The notes beneath the pieces were generated by a model. That model was not told the DNA's origin. It saw only the letters and a program-made list of their open reading frames with translations, and did no database searches. A DNA stretch of 64,000 nucleotides from LMUY01 sp964242215 (lineage in GTDB: Bacteria; Pseudomonadota; Alphaproteobacteria; Acetobacterales; Acetobacteraceae), in contig CAXTCJ010000017.1 of the NCBI GenBank assembly GCA_964242215.1, positions 1-64,000 of the forward strand, given 5' to 3'. The translations under genes and the position numbers were made by a program. Positions 1 to 8,926 of this stretch are shown here, piece by piece. Each line of letters begins with the position of its first letter. The stretch's first letter is position 1.

Positions 1-1904
1 GCCATCGGGCCGGGCCGGAACAGGGCGACGGCGGCGATCAGGTCCTCGAACCGGTCGGGCTGCATCTGGCGCAGCACGTCCCGCATACCCGCGGACTCGA
101 ACTGGAACACGCCGCCGGCGTCGCCCTTGGCCAGCATCGCGTAGGTGGGCGCGTCGTCCAGCGGCAAGCGGTCCAGGTCCGGCGGGTCGGCCATGAAGCC
201 GATCGCACGCTGCAGGATGGTCAGCGTGGTCAGGCCCAGGAAGTCGAACTTCACCAGGCCTGCCTGCTCGACGTATTTCATCGAGTATTGCGTCACCAGC
301 GTGTCCGATTTCGGATCGCGGTACAGCGGTACCAACTCGACCAGCGGGCGGTCACCAATCACCAGCCCGGCGGCGTGGGTGCTGGCGTGGCGATATAGGC
401 CCTCGAGCTGCAGCGCCACTTCCATCAGCCGGCGCACCGCCTCGTCGTCGTTGCGCATCTGCTGCAGCTTGGGCTCACCGTCGATCGCCTGTTTCAGCGT
501 CACGGGTTTGGCCGGGTTGTTGGGGATCAGCTCCGCCACACGGTTCACCTGGAAGAACGGCAGCCCCAGCACGCGCCCCACGTCGCGCACCGCCGCACGC
601 GCCTGCAGCTTGCCGAACGTGATGATCTGCGCCACCCGGTCGCTGCCGTATTCCTGGCGGACGTATTCGATCACCTCGTCGCGCCGGTCCTGGCAGAAAT
701 CGATATCGAAGTCCGGCATCGATACGCGCTCGGGGTTAAGAAAGCGCTCGAACAACAGCCCGAACCGCAGCGGATCGAGGTCCGTGATCGTCAGCGCCCA
801 CGCCACCACCGACCCGGCGCCCGAGCCACGACCCGGCCCCACCGGAATGCCCTGCGCCTTCGCCCACTGGATGAAGTCGGCCACGATCAGGAAGTAGCCG
901 GGGAACCCCATGGACGCGATCACGCCCAGTTCGTACTCCAGCCGCCCGGCATAGGTGGCGCGCGTGGCCTCGTCCGCACCCACCGTATCCATGCGCCGCA
1001 CCAGCCCCTCCTGAGCCATGGCGCGGACGGTTTCCTCCTCGGTCGCTCCCGGGCGGACCTTGGGGCAGACCGGCAGCAGCGGCTTGCGGCTCTCGGCCAT
1101 AACGGCGCAACGGCGCGCAATCGCGAGCGTGTTGTCGCAGGCTTCCGGCAGGTCGGCGAACAGTGCGCGCATCGTGGCGGCCGGCTTGAACCAGTGCTCG
1201 GCGGTGACCCGGCGGCGCTCCGGATCTGCCACCGCGCGCCCGGCGGCGATGCACAACAAGGCGTCGTGCGCCTCATACATCGCGGGCTTGGCAAAGAAGC
1301 ACTCGTTGGTCGCCACCAGCGGCAGCCCGGCGCCATCGGCCAGCGCGATCAGCCCCGGTTCCACGGCCCGCTCCAGCGCCAACCCGTGCCGATGCAGCTC
1401 GATCACCGCGCGGTCGCCGAACGCCTCGGCCATGGCGTGCAGCATCGCCTCCGCGTCACCCTGCCGCCCCTCCGCCAGCAGCCGGCCTAATGGCCCGCGC
1501 GTGCCGCCAGTCAGCAGGAAGAGGCCGGTGGCGTGGTCCAGCACGGTGCGTAGCGCCAACTGCGGCTCTGCCGGGTCGGAGGTGGTGAAGCCGAGCGACG
1601 ACAGGCGCTGCAGATTGGCCATGCCGACGGCGTCCTGCGCCAGCAGCACGATCGGGTCCGGGGACATGCCGGGCTTGTCGGTCCGCAGCAGGCTGATCTG
1701 GCAGCCGATGATGGGCTGCACGCCTTCCTTGGTGCAGGCCTGGCTGAACTCGAGCGCGCCGAACAGATTGCTCGAATCGGTGATCGCCGCCGCTGGCATG
1801 CCGGCCTCGCGCGCCATCGATGCGATCTTGTCGGCTTTGATTGCGCCCTCGCTGAGCGAATAGGCGGAATGCGTGCGGAGATGGACGAAATCGGCGTGCG
1901 GCAT
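1..1904 (-). CDS. dnaE: DNA polymerase III alpha subunit, 5'-terminal part (cut by left edge)
   Basis: Catalytic alpha subunit of the replicative polymerase. About 634 N-terminal codons are present; the rest lies beyond base 1. The protein opens with the PHP domain (residues about 4-200, beginning PHADFVHLRTHSAYSLSEGA) and continues into the polymerase core, where PGRGSGAGS and the catalytic-Asp motif PDFDIDFC are clear. Such motifs are typical of DnaE1-type enzymes. The start is the ATG at 1904, just before the PHP motif; 80 bp separate it from the divergent gene at 1985. Long open frames on the opposite strand here are antisense shadows caused by high GC. DnaE1 versus DnaE2 (ImuC) cannot be settled from this fragment alone; the lack of imuA/imuB next door favours DnaE1, though the downstream side is not visible. 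Confidence 0.95.
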   Translation of the reverse strand, partial: MPHADFVHLRTHSAYSLSEGAIKADKIASMAREAGMPAAAITDSSNLFGALEFSQACTKEGVQPIIGCQISLLRTDKPGMSPDPIVLLAQDAVGMANLQRLSSLGFTTSDPAEPQLALRTVLDHATGLFLLTGGTRGPLGRLLAEGRQGDAEAMLHAMAEAFGDRAVIELHRHGLALERAVEPGLIALADGAGLPLVATNECFFAKPAMYEAHDALLCIAAGRAVADPERRRVTAEHWFKPAATMRALFADLPEACDNTLAIARRCAVMAESRKPLLPVCPKVRPGATEEETVRAMAQEGLVRRMDTVGADEATRATYAGRLEYELGVIASMGFPGYFLIVADFIQWAKAQGIPVGPGRGSGAGSVVAWALTITDLDPLRFGLLFERFLNPERVSMPDFDIDFCQDRRDEVIEYVRQEYGSDRVAQIITFGKLQARAAVRDVGRVLGLPFFQVNRVAELIPNNPAKPVTLKQAIDGEPKLQQMRNDDEAVRRLMEVALQLEGLYRHASTHAAGLVIGDRPLVELVPLYRDPKSDTLVTQYSMKYVEQAGLVKFDFLGLTTLTILQRAIGFMADPPDLDRLPLDDAPTYAMLAKGDAGGVFQFESAGMRDVLRQMQPDRFEDLIAAVALFRPGPM

Positions 1905-1984
1905 GACTCGATCTATAGCACGGTTGGGTGCAGGTTTGCTGCCCGAGCTGCGTCAAGCAGCCAACCTTAAAGGAGGACCCGCCC

Positions 1985-2611
1985 ATGCGTATCGCCACCC
2001 TAGCCGGCGCTTGCCTGCTGCTCGCCAGTGCTGCCGGCGCCCAGCCGCGCTACCCCGAACTGAGCCCCGCGCAGATGAGCGCGGCACAGAAATCCATGTA
2101 CGACGCCATCATGGCCGGCCCGCGCCACTCCATCGAGGGCCCCTTCAACGCCTGGCTGCGCAGCCCCGAATTGGGCAACCGCTTGCAGCGCGTCGGCGAG
2201 TATCTGCGCTTCGACACCACCATCCCGCACAATCTGAACGAGTTCGCCATCCTGATCACCGCCACCGAATGGAACTGCGGCTTCGAGTGGTACGCGCACT
2301 ATCCGTTGGCGATCAAAGCCGGGCTGGAGGAAGCCGTCGCGAAAGACCTGCAGGAGGGCCGCCGCCCCGCCAACATGAGTGCGGACGAGACGATGGTGTA
2401 TGATTTCGCCACCCAACTGCATCGCCAGCACCAGGTGAGCGACACCGTGTACAAGGCGATGCTGGCCCGCTTCGGCGAGCAGGGGATCACCGACCTGATC
2501 GGGCTGATCGGCTATTACGACATCGTATCCGCCACGCTGAACGTCGCCGAGGTGCAGGCGCCGCCCAATGCCGGCAAGACCCTGCCGCCACCGCCGGCGG
2601 TGACGCAATGA
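1985..2611 (+). CDS. Exported carboxymuconolactone decarboxylase-like protein
   Basis: 208 aa. A signal peptide (MRIATLAGACLLLASAAGA, cleavage near residue 20) is followed by a helical CMD-like domain. The family's Trp/His helix is recognisable as NCGFEWYAHYPLAIKAGL. Only one Cys lies in this helix, so the CxxC pair of the AhpD branch is absent and a peroxidase-partner role is unlikely. The ATG at 1985 has a strong AAAGGAGGA ribosome binding site; an upstream in-frame start would put extra residues ahead of the signal peptide. The stop overlaps the start of the following hydrolase by 4 bp (ATGA), so the two are probably made together and both work outside the cytoplasm. The substrate is unknown. 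Confidence 0.8.
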   Translation: MRIATLAGACLLLASAAGAQPRYPELSPAQMSAAQKSMYDAIMAGPRHSIEGPFNAWLRSPELGNRLQRVGEYLRFDTTIPHNLNEFAILITATEWNCGFEWYAHYPLAIKAGLEEAVAKDLQEGRRPANMSADETMVYDFATQLHRQHQVSDTVYKAMLARFGEQGITDLIGLIGYYDIVSATLNVAEVQAPPNAGKTLPPPPAVTQ

Positions 2612-3624
2612 GGGCGCGGCTCGGATGGCTGGCCGCGGCCTTCGCCTGTTTCATGGGCCATGCCCAAGCCTACGACGTGAAGGAGATCGGTAGCTATTAC
2701 ATTGGCGGCCACATGCAGACGCTGACGGGGCTGCCGAACCAGACCGTGTATTTCTACCAAGGCGCGCCGCCCACCGAGTTCAACCCGAACGGCGATATCC
2801 ACACCGGGCAGATGTACGTGCATTTCGTCCGCCTGCAGCGGCCGCGCGCCGCCGTACCGATCATCCTCACCCATGGCGGCGGGCTGTCCGGCGTCGGGTG
2901 GGAGAGCACGCCCGATGCCCGGCCCGGCTGGCAGCAATACTTCCTGAACGCCGGCTTCGATGTCGTGATCCCCGACCAGGTCGAGCGCGGCCGCTCCACC
3001 TGGTCGCGCTGGCCGGAGGTGTACACCTCGGCGCCGATCTTCCGTACCGCGCAAGAAGGCTGGACCTTATTCCGCATAGGCCCCACCTACGCCACCGATC
3101 CGTCCGCGCGCGTGGCCGAACCCAACACGCAGTTCCCGCTTGCCGCCTACGATAATTTCGTCGGCTCGTTCAACGCCCGCTGGACCACGACCGACGCGAT
3201 CGCGCAGGCGGCGTACGACCAGATGGTGGATAAGGAATGCCCGTGCATCCTGGTCGCGCACAGCGCCGGGTCGGGCTTCGCGATCCGCGCCGCGCTGCGG
3301 GCCCCCGACAAGATCCGCGCCCTGATCGGCCTGGAGCCCAGCGCCTCGCCCGACCCGGCGACCGTGGACATGGCGCGGCTGAAAGGCATCCCGATGCTGT
3401 TCGTCTGGGGCGACCATCTGGCCGACTTCCCGGATTGGAAAAAGATCGTGGTTAACCCGTACAAATTCCAGGATGCCCAGGCCGCCCAAGGCCACATGGA
3501 CGTGGTGCACTTGCCGGACCGGGGCATCATGGGCAACACCCACATGATGATGATCGACCGCAACTCGGACCAAGTCGCCGGCGTAGTGCGCGACTGGCTG
3601 GCGGCGCAACACCTGGTGCAGTGA
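2608..3624 (+). CDS. Secreted alpha/beta hydrolase
   Basis: 338 aa with a signal peptide (MRARLGWLAAAFACFMGHAQA). It shows an oxyanion-hole motif THGGG (residues about 88-92) and a nucleophile elbow AHSAGSG, in which the Ser is the likely catalytic residue. A late Asp (WGDH) and a C-terminal His (GNTHMMM) are candidates for the rest of the triad. Family knowledge: such proteins are esterases or lactonases. It overlaps the upstream CMD-like gene by 4 bp and is 12 bp before a D-2-hydroxyacid dehydrogenase, suggesting a small catabolic operon that opens an ester or lactone and reduces or oxidises the product. The substrate cannot be read from sequence. Confidence 0.82.
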   Translation: MRARLGWLAAAFACFMGHAQAYDVKEIGSYYIGGHMQTLTGLPNQTVYFYQGAPPTEFNPNGDIHTGQMYVHFVRLQRPRAAVPIILTHGGGLSGVGWESTPDARPGWQQYFLNAGFDVVIPDQVERGRSTWSRWPEVYTSAPIFRTAQEGWTLFRIGPTYATDPSARVAEPNTQFPLAAYDNFVGSFNARWTTTDAIAQAAYDQMVDKECPCILVAHSAGSGFAIRAALRAPDKIRALIGLEPSASPDPATVDMARLKGIPMLFVWGDHLADFPDWKKIVVNPYKFQDAQAAQGHMDVVHLPDRGIMGNTHMMMIDRNSDQVAGVVRDWLAAQHLVQ

Positions 3625-3636
3625 GACAACCGCTTC

Positions 3637-4656
3637 ATGCCAACCCTATTTGTCACCTCGCCGCTGGAACCCGAACACGCCGCCCGCCTGGCCGCGCTCG
3701 ACCCACGTCTGACCGTGTCCTACGAGCCGGACCTGCTGCCCGTGCCGCAGTTCCCTGGCGACCACGGCGGAGCCCCGCTCACCCGCACCCCGGCGCAGCA
3801 GGCACGCTGGGAAAAGCTGCTCGGCGAGGCGGAAATCTTCTGGGGCATTCCCTCCCCGGCGGACGCCGCCTTCGCCACCAAGCTGCGCTGGATCCAGCAC
3901 ACAAGTACCGGCGCTGGCCCGGCTGCCGCCAAGCTCAACCGGCCGGACCTGATCGTCACCACCGCGCGCGGCATCCACGCCAGGCCGCTGGCGGAGTTCG
4001 TGTTCATGGCGCTGCTGGCGCATTTCCGTGGGCTGCCTCTACTGCAAGCCGATCAGCAGGCGCATCACTGGCGCCGCGGCTGCGTGAACGAGATCGCCGG
4101 CAAGACGCTGGTGATCCTCGGCGCCGGCGACCTCGCCCGCGGCTGCGCCCGCATCGCCCGCGCGTTGGACATGCACGTGATCGCGCTCGCGCGTGACCCG
4201 GCGCTGCCCCGTGCCCACGGCGACCTGTTCCACGAGGTGTTGCCCGCCAGTGCGCTGCACTCAGCCTTGGCCCGCGCGGACGCCTTCGTCATCACCGTGC
4301 CGCACACGCCGCTCACCCACCACATGATCGACGCCGCCGCCCTGGCCGCACTGCCCCGCGGTGCCGCGCTGGTGAATATCGGCCGCGGACTGGTGGTGGA
4401 CGAACCGGCGCTGATCGACGCGCTACGCTCCGGCCAGGTGGGCTACGCCGCGCTGGACGTGACGGCGACCGAGCCGTTGCCGGACGGCTCGCCGCTATGG
4501 GACATGCCAAACGTGCTGATCAGCCCGCACTCCGCGAGCACGGTGCCGGGTGAGAACGGGCGCATCGTTGATATCTTTGCCCACAATTTGGCGTGCTGGT
4601 TGGACGGCCGGTTGAGCGAGATGTGGAATGTGCTGGATGTGGAGCGGCTGTACTAA
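3637..4656 (+). CDS. D-2-hydroxyacid dehydrogenase (NAD-binding)
   Basis: 339 aa cytoplasmic oxidoreductase of the D-isomer-specific 2-hydroxyacid dehydrogenase family. The NAD-binding core carries the Rossmann motif VILGAGDLARGCARIARAL (about residues 150-170), in which the usual GxGxxG is relaxed to GAGDLARG. Substrate and catalytic regions follow: NIGRGLVVDEPALIDAL with the conserved Arg, a Glu in TEPLPDGSPLWD, and the catalytic His in LISPHSA. It is third in the operon with the exported CMD-like protein and the hydrolase. A second, distinct member of the family is encoded at 19297-20193. The exact 2-hydroxy or 2-keto acid substrate is not predictable. Confidence 0.87.
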   Translation: MPTLFVTSPLEPEHAARLAALDPRLTVSYEPDLLPVPQFPGDHGGAPLTRTPAQQARWEKLLGEAEIFWGIPSPADAAFATKLRWIQHTSTGAGPAAAKLNRPDLIVTTARGIHARPLAEFVFMALLAHFRGLPLLQADQQAHHWRRGCVNEIAGKTLVILGAGDLARGCARIARALDMHVIALARDPALPRAHGDLFHEVLPASALHSALARADAFVITVPHTPLTHHMIDAAALAALPRGAALVNIGRGLVVDEPALIDALRSGQVGYAALDVTATEPLPDGSPLWDMPNVLISPHSASTVPGENGRIVDIFAHNLACWLDGRLSEMWNVLDVERLY

Positions 4657-4737
4657 AGTTAGGTGCTGGACACTGTCACTCTGATCCTACGTCGGTTTCC
4701 GGCAGCAAGCCACTTGCGGCATGCGTGCGTCGGTTTC

Positions 4738-4759
4738 GGTGGGCTGCGAGCAGCCCACC
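4738..4759. terminator. Hairpin downstream of hydroxyacid dehydrogenase operon
   Basis: A perfect 9-bp inverted repeat, GGTGGGCTG / CAGCCCACC, with a 4-nt loop (CGAG), lies 80 bp after the stop at 4656. No T-run follows, so it may be a weak or Rho-assisted terminator or a REP-like element. The rest of the 160-bp gap to 4819 shows nothing else recognisable. Confidence 0.45.
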
Positions 4760-4818
4760 CTACAGGTCCACACCAAACCGATTGAAACTGTGCCCACCCG
4801 TGTGGTCCCTCTCTCGTC

Positions 4819-5493
4819 ATGACCGCCGCATTCATCACCCGCATACCGCCCGACAGCGAACCCGACCTGGTGTTTCGCGCGGCCTTGCAGGATCTGCTGC
4901 AGATGGGCCTGCGCGTGGCGGGGGCGGCCGCGCGGTTGGCGGAGGTGGAGGGGCAGGCGGTCGAGGCACTCGCGACCGCGGCGACCGATGCGGCGCGCGT
5001 GGTGACCAAGCCACACTCGATGGAAAGCGCCGTCGAGGCCGGGCGGATCGCCGATGCCAGCGCGGCCGCACGCGATACCGCGGCCACACGTATCGCGCTC
5101 ATCACCGGGTCGTTCGAACGCGCCGCGCGCGCCGTTCGGCGGACGGTGGCGCTTGCGCGGCGCATCGAGGACAAGCGGCCGTTGCGAGATGCGGGACCAA
5201 CCGGCACCGCACCGATGCAAGCGCCGCGCACGGGGCCGGAACGGCTGTGCGACGATCTCGCCGATCGGCCGGACCCTGCGGACGAACTGGGCGGGCGGAC
5301 CACGCTGGATGTCACGCGGGACATCTGTCGTGACCTGGAACTCGCCGCGTTGCCGGGTGAAGAGTACCAGGCTCCCTGGCAGGCGCCGGAGACTGCGAAC
5401 GCGCCAGCCCACCGGCCTCCCCATTCGGCCGAGCCGTTCGAAACAGCGAACTGGCATGCGGCGCCGCCTGGTTCGCCCGAACCGGATACGTGA
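4819..5493 (+). CDS. Hypothetical protein, Ala-rich helical N-terminus
   Basis: 224 aa, not recognised as a known family. Residues 1-125 are strongly helical and rich in Ala, Arg and Glu, and could form a coiled coil or helical bundle. Residues 126-224 are Pro/Gly/Glu-rich and likely disordered. There is no signal peptide or membrane segment. The ATG at 4819 has no obvious Shine-Dalgarno sequence. Codon usage resembles the neighbours. It stands alone between the hydroxyacid dehydrogenase operon and an inverted-repeat element. It could be genuine but lineage-specific; no function is proposed. Confidence 0.55.
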   Translation: MTAAFITRIPPDSEPDLVFRAALQDLLQMGLRVAGAAARLAEVEGQAVEALATAATDAARVVTKPHSMESAVEAGRIADASAAARDTAATRIALITGSFERAARAVRRTVALARRIEDKRPLRDAGPTGTAPMQAPRTGPERLCDDLADRPDPADELGGRTTLDVTRDICRDLELAALPGEEYQAPWQAPETANAPAHRPPHSAEPFETANWHAAPPGSPEPDT

Positions 5494-5514
5494 GCCGGAA
5501 TTCCAGCTGTCTTA

Positions 5515-5655
5515 CCGTCATGCCAGGGCTCGACCCTGGTATCCACGCGCTAGCGACAGCACCGGCATCGCTGATCCGGCACTACGCCGTTGTCGACGCA
5601 TTCGACGTGTCTCGTCCCGCCGCGTGGATACCAGGCTCAAGCCCTGGCATGACGG
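5515..5655. repeat. 141-bp inverted-repeat element (paired 35-nt arms)
   Basis: Left arm 5515-5549 and right arm 5621-5655 are inverted copies with 33 of 35 positions matching. The left arm also contains an internal hairpin, CCAGGG-CTCGA-CCCTGG. About 71 bp of non-coding DNA separates the arms. The right arm stops 2 bp before the stop codon of the minus-strand uronate dehydrogenase gene. This resembles the short palindromic intergenic elements (CCGTCATGCC... type) common in alphaproteobacteria; it may act as a bidirectional terminator or mRNA stabiliser. A diverged single copy is at 13762-13795. Confidence 0.75.
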
Positions 5656-5657
5656 TG

Positions 5658-6449
5658 TTACCGCGGGCGCGTGTAATCCATCGCGCAATACGCGCCGCCC
5701 TGATGCAGTTCCACCACTGGGTCGTCGGTGACCTTGCCCGCCACCGCGGCGGCAAAGAGGTCGGAGGTGTCCTGCGGCACCCAACCCAGTTCGGCCCGCG
5801 CATCGTCGCGCCACCAGGTGCGGCTGTTTGCGGAGTTGCCCCATACGATGCAGCAGCCGGTGCGCTCCGCCTCCACGCAGCGGACCATCAGGCGGAACAA
5901 ATCGTCATACGACAGCCAGGTGGACAGCATGCGTTCGTCGACCGGCTCGGGAAAGGAGGAGCCTATGCGCACGGACACGCTCTCCACGCCGTGCTTCTCC
6001 CAATACACGCCGCCCATCAGCTCGCCGTAGGCTTTGGACAGGCCATAGAAACTGTCCGGACGCAGCGCGCAATCGGCATCGAGCGGCGTGGCGCGGGGAT
6101 GGAAGCCGATCGCGTGGTTGGAGGACGCGAACACCACGCGCGCCTTGGCCAGCCGGGCTGCCTCGTAGATGTTGTGGAGGCCGATGATGTTGGGGCCGAG
6201 CACCACGTCGAACGGCTTCTCCACCGAGATGCCGCCGAAATGCAGGATCGTGCCGCAGCCCGCTGCCAGCGCCGCGATCGCCGGGCCGTCCACCAGGTCC
6301 GCCTGGGTGAACGCGGCGCCGGGGGGCAGCGGGTCGGGAAACGGGGCGATGTCGGTGAGGCGAAGTGTGTAGCCGGCCTCGGCCAGCCGCTTCGTCGTTT
6401 GTCGGCCGAGGGCGCCGGATGCGCCGGTGATCAGGATCGGTGCTGCCAT
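5658..6449 (-). CDS. udh: Uronate dehydrogenase (NAD-dependent sugar epimerase/dehydratase fold)
   Basis: 263 aa short-chain/extended Rossmann enzyme. NAD-binding motif GASGALG is at residues 8-14 and the catalytic YxxxK appears as YGLSK. Motifs HFGGISVEKPFD, NIIGLHNIYEAAR, VFASSNHAIGFHP and RMLSTWLSYDD closely follow Agrobacterium-type uronate dehydrogenase as I remember it. That enzyme oxidises galacturonate or glucuronate to the aldarolactone, the first step of oxidative hexuronate breakdown. The start at 6449 has AAAGGGAG upstream; a longer reading would add a non-homologous N-terminus. It is divergent from the amidase, 72 bp apart. Its 3' end abuts the inverted-repeat element. Confidence 0.82.
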   Translation of the reverse strand: MAAPILITGASGALGRQTTKRLAEAGYTLRLTDIAPFPDPLPPGAAFTQADLVDGPAIAALAAGCGTILHFGGISVEKPFDVVLGPNIIGLHNIYEAARLAKARVVFASSNHAIGFHPRATPLDADCALRPDSFYGLSKAYGELMGGVYWEKHGVESVSVRIGSSFPEPVDERMLSTWLSYDDLFRLMVRCVEAERTGCCIVWGNSANSRTWWRDDARAELGWVPQDTSDLFAAAVAGKVTDDPVVELHQGGAYCAMDYTRPR

Positions 6450-6521
6450 GGTGCGTCTCCCTTTGCGGCGCACCCTTGCTTGGGCTTGTGTGAAGGTCAA
6501 CGGACGCGGCAGGCTACAGGC

Positions 6522-7874
6522 ATGCAAACACTCACCGAACTCGCCGACGCTTTAGCCGCCGGCCGCACCACCAGCCGCGCCCTGGTGGAGCAATGCCTCG
6601 ACCGCATCGCCGACCCGGCGGGGGAGGGGGCGCGTGTCTTCATCGCCGTCGCCGCCGATGCTGCCCGGGCGCAGGCGGACGCGATGGACGGGCTGCGCAA
6701 ATACGGCCGCGCCCCCGGGCCGTACGCCGGCATTCCGATCAGCGTGAAGGATCTGTTCGACGTCGCGGGCGAGGTCACCGCCGCCGGGTCGGTGGTGCTG
6801 GAGGACGCGGCCCCGGCGCAAGCCCATGCGCCGGTGATTGCCCGCATGCTGGCCGTGGGGTTCGTGCCGATGGGCCGCACCAACATGACGGAGTTCGCGT
6901 TCTCCGGCCTGGGCATCAACCCGCATCACGGCACGCCCGCCAGCCCGTGGGACCGCGCGACGCGGCGTATTCCCGGCGGCAGTTCCTCGGGCGCCGGCGT
7001 GTCGGTGGCGGACGGCATGGCGTATGCGGCGCTCGGCACCGATACGGGCGGTTCGTGCCGCATCCCGGCGGCGTTGTGCGGTGTGGTGGGCTACAAGCCG
7101 ACCGCGCGCCGGGTGCCGATCACCGGCGTGCTGCCGCTGTCGTTCAGCCTGGATTCGGTGGGCCCGCTGGCCAACAGCGTCGTCTGCTGCGCCATCGTGG
7201 ACGCCGTGCTCGCCGCCGAACCCGTCCTGCTGCCGCATCCCCGCCCGCTCGCCGGCGTTCGGCTGGCCATGCCGGACCGCATCGTGACCGACGGCATCGA
7301 CGCGCCGACATCAGCCGCGTTCGACCGCGCCCTGGCCACGCTGTCTACCGCCGGGGCCATCATAACGCGTGTTCATTTCCCGGCGCTGGACCGCATCGCG
7401 GCTGCCTCCGCCCGCGCCAGCATCGCCGCCTGCGAGGCCTATGCCTGGCATCGCTCACTGCTGGCGCGGGGTGCGGATCGCTACGACCCCAAGGTGCGAT
7501 TCCGGATCGAGGGCGGTGCCTCCGCCGCTAACGCCGACTATTTGGACGCGATGGTCCAGCGCGCTGCGATCGGCCGGGAGATGGCCGCCGCGACGGCGCC
7601 GTTCGACGCCATGATCATGCCGACGGTGCCGACCGTGCCGGCCCCGATCGCCGATTTGGAGGCCGATGATGCCGCCTACACCCGCACCAACGCGCTGATG
7701 CTGCGCAACACGACGCTGGGCAATTTCCTCGACCGCTGCTCGATCAGCTTGCCCTGCCACCGGCCCGGCGAGCCTCCGGCCGGTTTGATGCTGGTGGGAG
7801 AAAGCCTGGGGGATGCGGCGTTGTTCGCGCTGGCGGCAGGGGTAGAGGCGGCACTTCTTTCCACTTCCCCTTGA
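6522..7874 (+). CDS. Amidase (amidase-signature family)
   Basis: 450 aa, the usual length for amidase-signature hydrolases. The Ser-Ser-Lys triad region is intact: the Lys in ISVKDLFDV (about residue 80), the signature GGSSSGAGVSVADG (about 152-165), and the nucleophile Ser in ALGTDTGGSCRIPAALCG. It hydrolyses a carboxamide to acid and ammonia; substrate unknown. It resembles AtzF/GatA-like amidases. The frame stays open far upstream to 5490, but that stretch is antisense to udh; the ATG at 6522 begins the conserved protein. It converges with the threonate dehydrogenase-like gene (26 bp gap). Confidence 0.88.
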   Translation: MQTLTELADALAAGRTTSRALVEQCLDRIADPAGEGARVFIAVAADAARAQADAMDGLRKYGRAPGPYAGIPISVKDLFDVAGEVTAAGSVVLEDAAPAQAHAPVIARMLAVGFVPMGRTNMTEFAFSGLGINPHHGTPASPWDRATRRIPGGSSSGAGVSVADGMAYAALGTDTGGSCRIPAALCGVVGYKPTARRVPITGVLPLSFSLDSVGPLANSVVCCAIVDAVLAAEPVLLPHPRPLAGVRLAMPDRIVTDGIDAPTSAAFDRALATLSTAGAIITRVHFPALDRIAAASARASIAACEAYAWHRSLLARGADRYDPKVRFRIEGGASAANADYLDAMVQRAAIGREMAAATAPFDAMIMPTVPTVPAPIADLEADDAAYTRTNALMLRNTTLGNFLDRCSISLPCHRPGEPPAGLMLVGESLGDAALFALAAGVEAALLSTSP

Positions 7875-7900
7875 GCGACGTGCTAGGGGAGAGGTCAGCG

Positions 7901-8803
7901 TCAGGGCTCGTTTGCGGGGGTGCCGGGTAGGGCGATCCCGGTCAGCGATTGCCAGAACCGGATGACGAAGGCGTCGTCGCGTCCGCCATGACCGGCGGCC
8001 GAGGCTGCCAGGAATAGCTGGTGCGCGGCAGAGGCCATCGGCAACGGGAAGGTCAACGCGCGGGCCTGGTCGAGCACGATGCCGAGGTCCTTGACGAAGA
8101 TGTTCACCGACGAGAGCGGCGTATCGTCGCCCGCCAGCACGTGCGGCATGCGGTTCTGCCACATCCACGAACTGCCGGCCGACCCGCTGATCACGTCGAA
8201 CAAGGTCTGCGGGTCGGCGCCGGCGCGGATGCCCAAGGCCATCGCCTCGGCGGCGGCGGCGATGTGCACGCCGGCGAGCAACTGGTTCACCATCTTCACG
8301 GTGCTGCCGACGCCGGGAACGTCGCCCAGGCGCCATATTTTGGCGGCGATCGCGGCCAGGATGGGTTCGGCGGCGGCGAACGCCTCGGGGCTGCCGGACG
8401 CCATGACCGACATCTTGCCCGCGCGCGCACCGACGGCACCGCCGGACACGGGGGCGTCCAAATACAGCTGGCCGGCCGCAGCGACGCGCTCTCCCAGCAG
8501 GCGGGCGGCCTCGGGGGCGACGGTGGTGCAGCAGAGCACAACGGCGCGCGGGGGTAGAGCGGCGATGCAGCCTTCGCTGCCGAACAGTACCGCCTCGGCT
8601 TGGGCCGCGTTCACAACGAACACGATGATGGCGTCGCACGCGCCAAGCTCGGCTGCCGAGGCGACGCAGTGTCCGCCTTCGGCTTCCAGCTCCGCCCAGA
8701 CGGGTTGGCGAGGCTCGCAACCGATCACCTCGTGGCCGGCCCGGCGCAGGTTCATCGCGGTTCCCATGCCCATCGACCCCAAGCCGATCACGCCGATCTT
8801 CAT
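7901..8803 (-). CDS. ltnD: L-threonate dehydrogenase-like 3-hydroxyisobutyrate dehydrogenase family enzyme
   Basis: 300 aa beta-hydroxyacid dehydrogenase. It has an N-terminal Rossmann motif GVIGLGSMGMG, the substrate-binding motif DAPVSGGAVGARAGK, and the catalytic Lys in VKMVNQLLAGVHIAAAAEA. The block VFVVNAAQAEAVLFG and the C-terminal block NIFVKDLGIVLDQARAL are characteristic of the LtnD subgroup, which oxidises L-threonate to 2-oxotetronate. The usual partner genes (kinase, decarboxylase and isomerase) are not adjacent, so the assignment rests on motifs only. The start at 8803 follows GGGAGA; an earlier in-frame start would add 19 unrelated residues. With udh it suggests use of sugar acids. 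Confidence 0.8.
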   Translation of the reverse strand: MKIGVIGLGSMGMGTAMNLRRAGHEVIGCEPRQPVWAELEAEGGHCVASAAELGACDAIIVFVVNAAQAEAVLFGSEGCIAALPPRAVVLCCTTVAPEAARLLGERVAAAGQLYLDAPVSGGAVGARAGKMSVMASGSPEAFAAAEPILAAIAAKIWRLGDVPGVGSTVKMVNQLLAGVHIAAAAEAMALGIRAGADPQTLFDVISGSAGSSWMWQNRMPHVLAGDDTPLSSVNIFVKDLGIVLDQARALTFPLPMASAAHQLFLAASAAGHGGRDDAFVIRFWQSLTGIALPGTPANEP

Positions 8804-8926
8804 GTTCGTGTCTCCCGCTGCGTCATTGATCGGACGTCCTTCATCCAACCTGGCGCGCACCGTACCTCATGCCAAGCCCGGTCGAAACCGAGCCGCATCG
8901 TCATGCAGCGGGGCGTGGATCCGACG

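Noticed and set aside
145..897. 250-aa plus-strand open frame
   Set aside because: It is antisense to dnaE; composition is Ser/Arg-rich as expected from a shadow frame and dnaE motifs are intact on the other strand.
5490..6521. Amidase gene extended upstream to a 794-aa protein
   Set aside because: The extra 344 residues are antisense to udh and the inverted-repeat element and show no protein motifs; the amidase family begins at 6522.
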